This document shows positions 1 to 6,268 of a stretch of 6,268 bases of DNA, piece by piece. This stretch comes from an uncultured Tidjanibacter sp. (lineage in GTDB: Bacteria; Bacteroidota; Bacteroidia; Bacteroidales; Rikenellaceae). Position numbers and translations under genes: made by a program. The stretch's first letter is position 1, and each line of letters opens with the position of its first letter. The notes below the pieces were generated by a model. The model saw only the letters and a program-made list of their open reading frames with translations, did no database searches and was not told where the DNA came from. The stretch lies in NCBI GenBank assembly GCA_934663885.1, contig CAKUKW010000123.1:1-6268 (forward strand), given 5' to 3'.

Positions 1-2
1 GA

Positions 3-62
3 TCCGGAGAGAGTTCCGGGATTATCCAATTCAAAGCTATCGGAATGGATAACCCACATTAA
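3..62 (+). CDS. Possible 3' end of an unidentified gene (partial)
   Basis: Reading from base 3, the plus strand stays open for 19 codons and stops with TAA at 60-62, just 8 bases before the terminator palindrome at 71. The residues (about SGESSGIIQFKAIGMDNPH) look like plausible protein but are too few to assign a family. A second frame from base 2 is also open, to a TAA at 50-52, so the frame is not certain; I prefer base 3 because its stop sits closer to the terminator. A two-way terminator would also suit a gene converging here from the left. The segment could instead be non-coding. Confidence 0.35.
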   Translation, partial: SGESSGIIQFKAIGMDNPH

Positions 63-70
63 GCTTAATA

Positions 71-104
71 ATAAAAAACCGGCCCCGCGGGGCCGGTTTT
101 TTAT
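71..104. terminator. Bidirectional intrinsic terminator, perfect palindrome
   Basis: The whole 34-bp segment equals its own reverse complement. A GC-only core at 79-96 (CCGGCCC, CGCG, GGGCCGG) can fold as a 7-bp stem with a 4-base loop. It is flanked by six A on the left and six T on the right, so either strand gives a GC hairpin followed by a U-tract. The stop codon of the minus-strand regulator (TTA at 101-103) lies inside its right edge, so the hairpin directly ends that gene. It would equally end a plus-strand gene entering from the left. Confidence 0.9.
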
Positions 105-1096
105 GCAGATTCGTAGACAGGCCGCTGTACTAATTCATCCAGCATCCTGCGCTGCCTGTCGAAAAATGCCACCCTTTCCTTTACCCCCACTATGGTCACG
201 AGGGTAGACATGCGCCGCAGGTAATAAACCCAGTCCTTGATCTTGAGGTAAGTTTCCTTTTGCGTAGAGAGAGCGGTCTGGAATACGAACGAAGTCAGCC
301 CGCTTACTGCACTGTGGCCACCCGCCGCATAGTTGTAGCTCGCACTAATCGTTATGTCAGAAAGGTAAATATCGAATTTATTTCCCGTAGAGGGGAATTT
401 CCCATACTGTGTAACCTTCTGCATATCGTCAAGCATAGACATCAGGTCGGCAACTACAAGGGATACCTCGTCGGTCGTTATTAGCCTTATATTCATATAA
501 TAACGAATATCCCTAATAATATTCTCCACAATTTTAACATCCGCTATGCACAGGGTATGTCCTATATCGGCATAACATTTCGCCAGCTCCCTCCTGAGGT
601 TTTCGCCTTCTTCCGAAAGCTTTGTCTCCGAAAAATGCTTATACGTTTCGGGCATACCATAGCTATGCGACCATTTGAAGACAAAAAAACGGATCAGGTT
701 CTTGAGATGCATATAAGACACTGCAGGAAGCATATTCAGCGCCATCCCGTGCTCTGAGTCGGGATGCTGCGACACCTCTTTCATAATTTCGACCAACTGG
801 CGGAGCGAATCAAAGTTGTAATTATCGCTGCTGGTATGTATAGGAAGGGCTACATAAGCTATTTTCGAGTCGCGCACACGATCCTTGTACACGAGTTCGT
901 CCATGGAAATATCCATGCGTGCGGCGAGAGTACCCGCCTCATTCAGCGTAAAAGGTATTTCCCCGCGCAAACGGCGGTATGCCGACTCCTTCTCTATCAT
1001 CAGTATGTCGGTAACTATATTCACAAGCTCCGACTTTTTCGGGACTTTCTGCTCGAGGGCTTCAAGCAGGTTGTCGTATAATTTTTTGTTTTGCAT
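101..1096 (-). CDS. Helix-turn-helix transcriptional regulator with large unassigned C-terminal domain
   Basis: A 331-residue protein with no signal peptide or membrane segment, so probably cytoplasmic. Residues ~22-68 read as an XRE/BetR-like DNA-binding helix-turn-helix: a helix around SELVNIVTDIL, then ESAYRRLRGEIPFT as turn and recognition helix, then LNEAGTLAARMDISMDELV. Residues ~75-331 form a mostly helical domain that I cannot assign; it contains a Gly/Ala-rich patch near 257-266 (YAAGGHSAVSG) and a basic, aromatic stretch near 286-318. Bacteroidetes often carry proteins of this plan annotated only as helix-turn-helix regulators. The start ATG (CAT at 1094-1096) fits the beginning of the fold. 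The gene ends in the terminator palindrome. It is divergent from the GH31 operon across 530 bp, which makes local regulation possible but unproven. DNA binding is inferred from pattern only; the ligand is unknown. Confidence 0.75.
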   Translation of the reverse strand: MQNKKLYDNLLEALEQKVPKKSELVNIVTDILMIEKESAYRRLRGEIPFTLNEAGTLAARMDISMDELVYKDRVRDSKIAYVALPIHTSSDNYNFDSLRQLVEIMKEVSQHPDSEHGMALNMLPAVSYMHLKNLIRFFVFKWSHSYGMPETYKHFSETKLSEEGENLRRELAKCYADIGHTLCIADVKIVENIIRDIRYYMNIRLITTDEVSLVVADLMSMLDDMQKVTQYGKFPSTGNKFDIYLSDITISASYNYAAGGHSAVSGLTSFVFQTALSTQKETYLKIKDWVYYLRRMSTLVTIVGVKERVAFFDRQRRMLDELVQRPVYESA

Positions 1097-1298
1097 AATA
1101 ATTTAAGGCTGAGAGTGATTGTGAAAGGTGTAATGCACTCATACAGGCGGCAACGTCGGCTGACGCGAGCATAATAAATGAGAAGGAATGTGCTATTAAG
1201 CAGGAAGAAAGATGTGAATGTCTTACTAAAAATGAATCTCTCTCACAACGGAGCGACTTTATATGATCATCGCCGTCCCTTTCACATCGCGTTGTATA

Positions 1299-1323
1299 CA
1301 AATTTACCCAATTTTCATGCAAA
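1299..1323 (-). promoter_or_regulatory. Weak candidate promoter for the minus-strand regulator
   Basis: On the minus strand, TAAATTTG (1306-1299) matches the Bacteroidetes -7 consensus TAnnTTTG. A TTTG upstream (1323-1320) could be the -33 element, but the gap is only 13 bases, shorter than usual. Transcription from here would leave a 5' leader of about 200 bases before the regulator start. Nothing closer to the start matched better. Confidence 0.25.
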
Positions 1324-1499
1324 ACATCGCATTATAAGTCGCCCGGCACTTCCACGCTCCGCAGTAAATGAGCCTTTATAACCCTACAAGCCACTACAGC
1401 ACCGTTTTTTCCCCTTTAACTTTTGGTTAAGTTTCCTGCGCCCGAACAGTATATTCCGGTTTTCATTTCAAACCCGCCGTTATCAGTTACAGATATTGT

Positions 1500-1529
1500 T
1501 TTGCAGGATTATATTTATGCCTATTTTTG
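1500..1529 (+). promoter_or_regulatory. Bacteroidetes-type promoter of the GH31-cysQ operon
   Basis: TTTG at 1500-1503 and TATTTTTG at 1522-1529 are separated by 18 bases, a full match to the Bacteroidetes primary sigma-factor consensus (TTTG, then TAnnTTTG). Transcription would begin near 1535, giving a leader of roughly 90 bases before the ATG at 1627. No other full match was seen between 1440 and 1626. Confidence 0.65.
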
Positions 1530-1626
1530 TGCGAAAATCCCATGCAACCATATTATTTACCGAAAAGTTTCGTTAAGTATTATGATTTATCTATCTTAGT
1601 GGGGATTCTTAAAAACGATATTTTTT

Positions 1627-3174
1627 ATGCGCAGGCTGCTTTCGATCTTATTATTATTTTCATTAGTGTCGTTGGCGGGAGCGCAGCCCCCGTATGTATC
1701 TGAAATAAAATCCCAGAGGGGCGAGCATTGGTGGGGACTCTACGTGGGCGATGGTTCCGGCTGTTGCTTTTCCGATCCTTTCTCCGCTGCTGCAGAGAGT
1801 TGCGGCCGCGGATTTTTCACCGTCCCGATGATGGTTTCCAGTAACGGACGCTATATATGGAGCAATGAACCGTTCCATGTTATATTCGACAGCGAAAAAT
1901 TCACGCTTACTTCCGGACACGAAAATATTAAGGTACAAAAAGGCGGTAAGAACCTGAGGGAAGCCTACCTTGTATGCTACCACAACAATATCAGGGTAAG
2001 CGGAGAAACCCCTCCCGAAGAATTGTTCACCCGTCCCGTTTATGACATATCCATAGAAGAACCTGTCGCCCCTGGCGCTGAAAAACTGAACGGATATGCC
2101 TCCTTGATACTCGACGCGGGGCTGCCCGCGGGAACGTTTATTATTCCCAGGGGATGGGAGAGCCTTTCCGCCGGACTGGATTTCAGCCGCGATCTTTATC
2201 CCGAACCCACGGCCGATATATCCGGCCTTCACAGCAAAGGGTTCAAGGTAATGCTCACCCTTTCGCCTTATATTCCCGCTTACGGCAAACGTTTTGCGGA
2301 AGCCGCGTCTGCCGGAAAGCTGCTTCTGGACGGGAGCGGCAGCCCAGTGGTCTTCAAAGACAGGGGCGGTTACAGCGCATGCCTCGATTTCAGCCTCCCT
2401 GCCGTATCCGAAGAGTTCATACATGAGGCGAAACTGCTTATGGAGAGGTACGGTGTGGACGGTTTCATGCTCGACTGCAAGGAGATCATACCTTATCTTA
2501 CAGGCGATCTTGCCCTGCTGAAGGAATTTGTGGAAAACTGGAACGGTGTCGGCACACATTTCGACATGAAGATATATTCGTCGGTTTTCTACTCACCCGG
2601 CACGGCAGTTGTGACCGGTTTGGGGGACATGCAGCAAACCTTGTCATGGAACAGTCTGGCCGAAGCGGCATGCAATCCTGTTTCGGCGGGCCTTTCCGGA
2701 TATATACACCCTTATTACCAGATGGGGAACATCGATAGCGATACCGATGAGGAATTGCTGCTGCGGGCGATACAGTTGGCTATGTCAATGCCTGTGGCCG
2801 TACTTCCGCCCTCGGCCTGGAAGATGAAGAACCGGCAATACCGCGAAGAAGTAATGAAGGCCGTTGGCGCGAGGGAAAACCTTACCGAATATATGACAGC
2901 TCTCGTCCGCGGCTCGGGCAGTACCGCAGAGCCACTGGCGCGGCACATGGCATACCAGTACCCCAACCAGGGTTTCTATAATTGTACCGACCAGTTCATG
3001 CTCGGGACCAAATACATCGTTGCCCCGGTACTGGACAATTCCGGGAAACGCACGGTCCGCCTGCCGCGAGGGGTCTGGATATCGCCCGACGGACAGCGAC
3101 ACCGGGGCCCGCGTGTCATGGATGTGGATGTTTCCGACGGGCAAGCGCTGGTATACGAATTACAGGGAAGATAA
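1627..3174 (+). CDS. Secreted glycoside hydrolase family 31 protein, MYORG-like
   Basis: A 515-residue predicted alpha-glycosidase. Residues 1-19 are a signal peptide (basic MRR, leucine-rich core, AGA before Q20) with no lipobox cysteine, so export to the periplasm or beyond by signal peptidase I is likely. The (beta/alpha)8 GH31 core is readable: DLYPEPTADISGLHSKGFKV matches the usual substrate-barrel segment; GVDGFMLDCKE carries the predicted nucleophile D283; GLGDMQQTLSW carries the predicted acid/base D334; HPYYQMGN stands where DxxGG is usual; RAIQLAMSMP...PPSAWKM and the DQFMLGTKYIVAPVL segment near the C-terminus follow. From memory, the segment order and spacing resemble human MYORG (FDAGE nucleophile motif, PPW motif) more than large alpha-glucosidases. 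It is short for GH31 because the N-terminal beta-sandwich and distal C-terminal domain are reduced. Substrate unknown; alpha-galactoside or alpha-glucoside activity is possible. First gene of a pair with cysQ. Confidence 0.85.
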   Translation: MRRLLSILLLFSLVSLAGAQPPYVSEIKSQRGEHWWGLYVGDGSGCCFSDPFSAAAESCGRGFFTVPMMVSSNGRYIWSNEPFHVIFDSEKFTLTSGHENIKVQKGGKNLREAYLVCYHNNIRVSGETPPEELFTRPVYDISIEEPVAPGAEKLNGYASLILDAGLPAGTFIIPRGWESLSAGLDFSRDLYPEPTADISGLHSKGFKVMLTLSPYIPAYGKRFAEAASAGKLLLDGSGSPVVFKDRGGYSACLDFSLPAVSEEFIHEAKLLMERYGVDGFMLDCKEIIPYLTGDLALLKEFVENWNGVGTHFDMKIYSSVFYSPGTAVVTGLGDMQQTLSWNSLAEAACNPVSAGLSGYIHPYYQMGNIDSDTDEELLLRAIQLAMSMPVAVLPPSAWKMKNRQYREEVMKAVGARENLTEYMTALVRGSGSTAEPLARHMAYQYPNQGFYNCTDQFMLGTKYIVAPVLDNSGKRTVRLPRGVWISPDGQRHRGPRVMDVDVSDGQALVYELQGR

Positions 3175-3189
3175 TAATAACTATATAAT

Positions 3190-4032
3190 ATGATTAGCAA
3201 GGAACAAAAAGAATACCTTCTGCCAAAAGCCTGCAACGCCGCCCTGCGCGCCGGGGCGGCCATACTCGAAATATACATGGGCGACGAAGAATTCAGCATT
3301 GACATAAAGAGCGACAGCACACCCATAACCCTGGCTGACCGCCGGGCTCACTCCGTCATAAAGGAATACCTGGGCCAGACTCGCATTCCCCTGCTCAGTG
3401 AGGAGGGCCGCGAGATGCTTTACGCCGAGCGCAAGGACTGGGATCTTTTCTGGATGGTCGACCCTCTTGACGGGACGAAGGAGTTCCTCAAGGGTAACGG
3501 GGAATTTACGGTCAATATAGCGCTTATGGTCGACAACAAGCCCGCTTTCGGGGTGGTTTATGTGCCCTACAAGGAAAGGCTCTATTTTTCGGATCCCGAG
3601 ATGGGTTCCCTCCGCCGGTGCGGGATAAAGCCCGATGAGCAGGCAGAGCTAAGTTACGAAGAACTTTTCCGGTCAGTGGATTTGCTCCCCCTTACTACCA
3701 AAAGAAACGAGCCCCTGAGGGTAGCTATAAGCCGCTCGCACAATACACAGGAAACTTTCCGAATCGTAGAGAGGATGAAAAAGGAATATCCCGGCATGGA
3801 AGTCCGCGAGCAGGGCAGTTCCTACAAATTCTGCCTTATCGCCGAAGGAACTGTAGACTATTACCCGCGCACGTCGAACACCTATGAGTGGGATACGGCG
3901 GCGGGAGAGGCAATACTTTCGCTGGCAGGCGGTAAAACCCTTTCGCTGGAAGGAAACAAGCCGCTCGAATATAACCAGGAGTCGCTGATAAATCCCCATT
4001 TCGCCTGCCGCAGCAAATGGTTTAACGACTAA
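3190..4032 (+). CDS. cysQ: 3'(2'),5'-bisphosphate nucleotidase, CysQ type
   Basis: A 280-residue inositol-monophosphatase-superfamily enzyme, predicted to remove the 3'-phosphate from PAP (and PAPS) in the cytoplasm, relieving PAP inhibition after sulfate activation. All hallmark metal-site motifs are present: KSDSTPITLAD (40-50), SEE (70-72), DPLDGTKEF (91-99), GSSYKF (209-214) and the closing WDTAA (234-238). Length is near the usual ~250-280. The start ATG sits 15 bases after the upstream GH31 stop, in an AT-rich gap with no Shine-Dalgarno site, so the two are probably one transcript. I saw no cysD, cysN or cysC in the window. The IMPase superfamily also contains enzymes for inositol and other sugar phosphates; the DPLDGTKEF form favours CysQ, but substrate choice is inferred. 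No terminator hairpin was found before the enolase promoter, so some read-through is possible. Confidence 0.9.
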   Translation: MISKEQKEYLLPKACNAALRAGAAILEIYMGDEEFSIDIKSDSTPITLADRRAHSVIKEYLGQTRIPLLSEEGREMLYAERKDWDLFWMVDPLDGTKEFLKGNGEFTVNIALMVDNKPAFGVVYVPYKERLYFSDPEMGSLRRCGIKPDEQAELSYEELFRSVDLLPLTTKRNEPLRVAISRSHNTQETFRIVERMKKEYPGMEVREQGSSYKFCLIAEGTVDYYPRTSNTYEWDTAAGEAILSLAGGKTLSLEGNKPLEYNQESLINPHFACRSKWFND

Positions 4033-4049
4033 AGGCGATTTTTGACGGT

Positions 4050-4081
4050 GTTGTTTTATCCGCGGTAAACTTTTAACTTTG
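4050..4081 (+). promoter_or_regulatory. Promoter of the enolase gene
   Basis: TAACTTTG at 4074-4081 is a full match to the -7 consensus TAnnTTTG. Twenty bases upstream is GTTG (4050-4053), a one-base variant of the -33 TTTG. Transcription would start near 4087, with a leader of about 60 bases that is AT-rich before the ATG at 4149, including a weak purine run (AAAAAGAG) some 8-10 bases before it. Confidence 0.6.
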
Positions 4082-4136
4082 GGCCGTAGATTAAAACACA
4101 ATACAGGTTATTTAGGTTCAATATAAAAATCATTAA

Positions 4137-5453
<1,317 letters not shown>

Positions 5454-5471
5454 TACCTTCCTTATATAACC

Positions 5472-5508
5472 AAAATGCGTTCCCGTTTATGGGAACGCAT
5501 TTTTATTT
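5472..5508 (+). terminator. Intrinsic terminator after enolase
   Basis: A 13-bp perfect stem pairs 5472-5484 (AAAATGCGTTCCC) with 5491-5503 (GGGAACGCATTTT) around a 6-base loop, and is followed by a T-rich tract to 5508. It begins about 18 bases after the enolase stop. The inverted repeat with its flanking A and T runs may also work partly in reverse, but no minus-strand gene ends here. Confidence 0.9.
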
Positions 5509-5536
5509 GGATTCAGGCAGGGAAATGTTATTTTTG
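5506..5536 (+). promoter_or_regulatory. Promoter of the TonB C-terminal-like gene
   Basis: TTTG at 5506-5509 and TATTTTTG at 5529-5536 are 19 bases apart, a full match to the Bacteroidetes promoter consensus. Predicted transcription starts near 5542, leaving a short leader of about 20 bases before the ATG at 5562, with no Shine-Dalgarno site. The -33 element lies in the T-rich tail of the enolase terminator, so the two elements are packed together. Confidence 0.7.
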
Positions 5537-5561
5537 TAAACGAATCTAATAACGGGGCACA

Positions 5562-6023
5562 ATGAAAAAGATTCTTTTAGCGGCTCTGGCAGCCATTTTA
5601 GGGCTCTTCGCAGCATTACCCGCAACAGCACAGGATATGCGTCTCACTCCCCGGGAGCGGAACGAGGCGATAGCAGAATACAGGAAACAGTATGGGGATG
5701 ACCTCGTATTTTACAGGGACATGGAAACGCCGCCCTCTTACAAAGGAGCCGCCGACCTCAGTACGCTTCGCCAAAGGATCAGGAACCGTCTCGACAACAC
5801 GGGCGGCATCAATCCGGGTTCGACGGTCTGGGTCTCTTTTATCGTGGACAGGCAGGGAAAAGTCCGGGATGCCCGGGTAATCAAGGGTAACAACGAAAAA
5901 ATGAATAAAACCGTACTGAAAGTCGTGTCCGGTTCGGGGAAATGGGATCCTGGAAAGATCGACGGCCAGCCGGTGGATGTGGTGGTCACTTACGGGTACT
6001 CGACGGTCGAAGGCGGCAGTTAG
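5562..6023 (+). CDS. Exported protein with TonB C-terminal-like domain
   Basis: A 153-residue protein. Residues 1-23 form a signal peptide (MKK, a long alanine/leucine core, ATA before Q24) without a lipobox, so it is expected to be cleaved and released to the periplasm. Residues ~27-80 are charged and probably helical (RERNEAIAEYRKQYGDD, then LRQRIRNRL). Residues ~84-147 resemble the TonB C-terminal domain: VWVSFIVDRQGKVRDARVIKG, a helix at MNKTVLKVV, then GKWDPGKIDGQPVDVVVTYGY, which follows the family pattern of W-PG, short polar turn, G-PV and a final beta-strand. Unlike true TonB, there is no retained transmembrane anchor and no proline-rich linker. Its role (an envelope adaptor, or a domain borrowed for other binding) is unknown. 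It has its own promoter just after the enolase terminator and converges with the HAD gene. Confidence 0.75.
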   Translation: MKKILLAALAAILGLFAALPATAQDMRLTPRERNEAIAEYRKQYGDDLVFYRDMETPPSYKGAADLSTLRQRIRNRLDNTGGINPGSTVWVSFIVDRQGKVRDARVIKGNNEKMNKTVLKVVSGSGKWDPGKIDGQPVDVVVTYGYSTVEGGS

Positions 6024-6047
6024 CGGCCCGATCAGGGTAGCATATTA

Positions 6048-6268
6048 TTATTTTTTGAAAATAATGCGGGATAATTCCGCCGGACTGCCTATGATATATG
6101 CCGGTGAGAATTCTTCCAACTCAGCGCGGGGACGAAACCCCCATGTCACCCCTACGGCAGTAACTCCGGCATTGGATGCAGTCTGCATATCCACTCCCGA
6201 ATCGCCCACGAAAACGGTTTCTTCCCGGCTGTATCCGGTTTCGCGCAGGATGAGGCTAACTACCGTGG
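6048..6268 (-). CDS. HAD-superfamily phosphatase, phosphoglycolate phosphatase-like (partial)
   Basis: The C-terminal 72 codons of a minus-strand gene whose 5' part lies beyond the right edge; the stop TAA is at 6050-6048. The readable protein contains VFVGDSGVDMQTASNAGV, the HAD motif IV region (GDS, then the second acidic residue of GVD) that binds magnesium, followed by GVTWGFRPRAELEEFSPAYIIGSPAEL. The VTWGFR-x(2)-L and closing ii-x-PxEL pattern is typical of Gph/PGP-like HAD phosphatases that dephosphorylate 2-phosphoglycolate or similar small phosphates. The nucleophile motif (DxDxT) and cap domain are outside the window, so substrate is inferred. It converges on the TonB-like gene with a gap of 24 bases. 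Confidence 0.85.
   Translation of the reverse strand, partial: TVVSLILRETGYSREETVFVGDSGVDMQTASNAGVTAVGVTWGFRPRAELEEFSPAYIIGSPAELSRIIFKK

Larger units (their letters stand above)
1097..1626. other. Long divergent intergenic region
   Basis: This 530-bp stretch separates the minus-strand regulator from the plus-strand GH31 gene. A good promoter for the GH31 gene lies at 1500-1529, and a weak minus-strand promoter candidate at 1299-1323. Short open frames inside it (about 1178-1381 plus, 1062-1322 minus) have no recognisable domain, signal peptide or family motif and look like chance. I see no tRNA, convincing hairpin terminator or known riboswitch pattern. The part from about 1330 to 1490 is unexplained. 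The segment from ~1480 to 1626 is AT-rich, as expected of promoter and leader. Confidence 0.6.

Noticed and set aside
1245..1296. Inverted repeat ACAACG ... CGTTGT as a possible operator or hairpin
   Set aside because: Only about six bases pair across roughly 40 bases, which is expected by chance.
1062..1322. 86-codon minus-strand open frame overlapping the start of the regulator, with RCERD appearing twice
   Set aside because: It overlaps the regulator start in another frame, matches no family, and the repeated five residues come from dissimilar DNA, so it is probably coincidence.
1178..1381. 67-codon plus-strand open frame in the intergenic region
   Set aside because: No recognisable motif, no signal peptide, arginine/histidine/proline-rich chance-like composition and no promoter placed for it.
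1417..1436. Promoter-like TAACTTTTGG followed by TAAGTTTC
   Set aside because: Neither fits TAnnTTTG exactly (one is off by a base, the other ends in C), and the full match at 1500-1529 is closer to the gene.
1663..2559. 298-codon minus-strand open frame inside the GH31 gene
   Set aside because: It lies opposite a gene with clear GH31 motifs, has no domain of its own, and long antisense frames are common opposite GC-biased coding sequence.
6047..6065. 8-bp AT-only hairpin (ATTATTTT, AAAATAAT) between the convergent TonB-like and HAD genes as a terminator
   Set aside because: The stem has no G or C pair, overlaps the HAD coding end, and lacks a T-tract after it on either strand.

Overview
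The window looks like a stretch of a Bacteroidales chromosome, of middling G+C by eye. The evidence is three good matches to the Bacteroidetes sigma-factor promoter (TTTG, a spacer of 18-20 bases, TAnnTTTG), the lack of clear Shine-Dalgarno sites before the starts, a stand-alone exported TonB C-terminal-like protein, and an enolase of Bacteroidales type. Genus cannot be fixed from the sequence alone; a relative of Alistipes or other Rikenellaceae is a guess.

Layout from left to right. The first ~62 bases may be the 3' end of a plus-strand gene. A perfect 34-bp GC-rich palindrome at 71-104 follows and can act as a two-way terminator for that gene and for the convergent minus-strand gene at 101-1096, a predicted helix-turn-helix regulator with a large unassigned C-terminal domain. 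A 530-bp gene-free stretch (1097-1626) carries the divergent control region. Next comes a probable two-gene operon: a secreted, compact family 31 glycoside hydrolase (GH31, resembling the MYORG branch) at 1627-3174 and a CysQ-type 3'(2'),5'-bisphosphate nucleotidase at 3190-4032, 15 bp apart. Enolase (4149-5453) has its own promoter and a strong hairpin terminator. The promoter of the last complete gene starts in the T-tract of that terminator; that gene (5562-6023) encodes a small exported protein with a TonB C-terminal-like domain. The right edge (6048-6268, minus strand) holds the C-terminal part of a HAD-superfamily phosphatase resembling phosphoglycolate phosphatase.

Most of this is housekeeping or ordinary accessory content: glycolysis (enolase), PAP recycling (CysQ) and phosphoglycolate-type salvage (HAD). 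No mobile element, CRISPR array, tRNA or rRNA was seen, and nothing here is clearly a new system. The parts most worth a second look are the exported MYORG-like GH31 with altered active-site surroundings and its tight pairing with a nucleotidase, the TonB C-terminal-like protein with no visible membrane anchor or proline-rich linker, and the orphan regulator facing the GH31 operon across a long, unexplained intergenic region.
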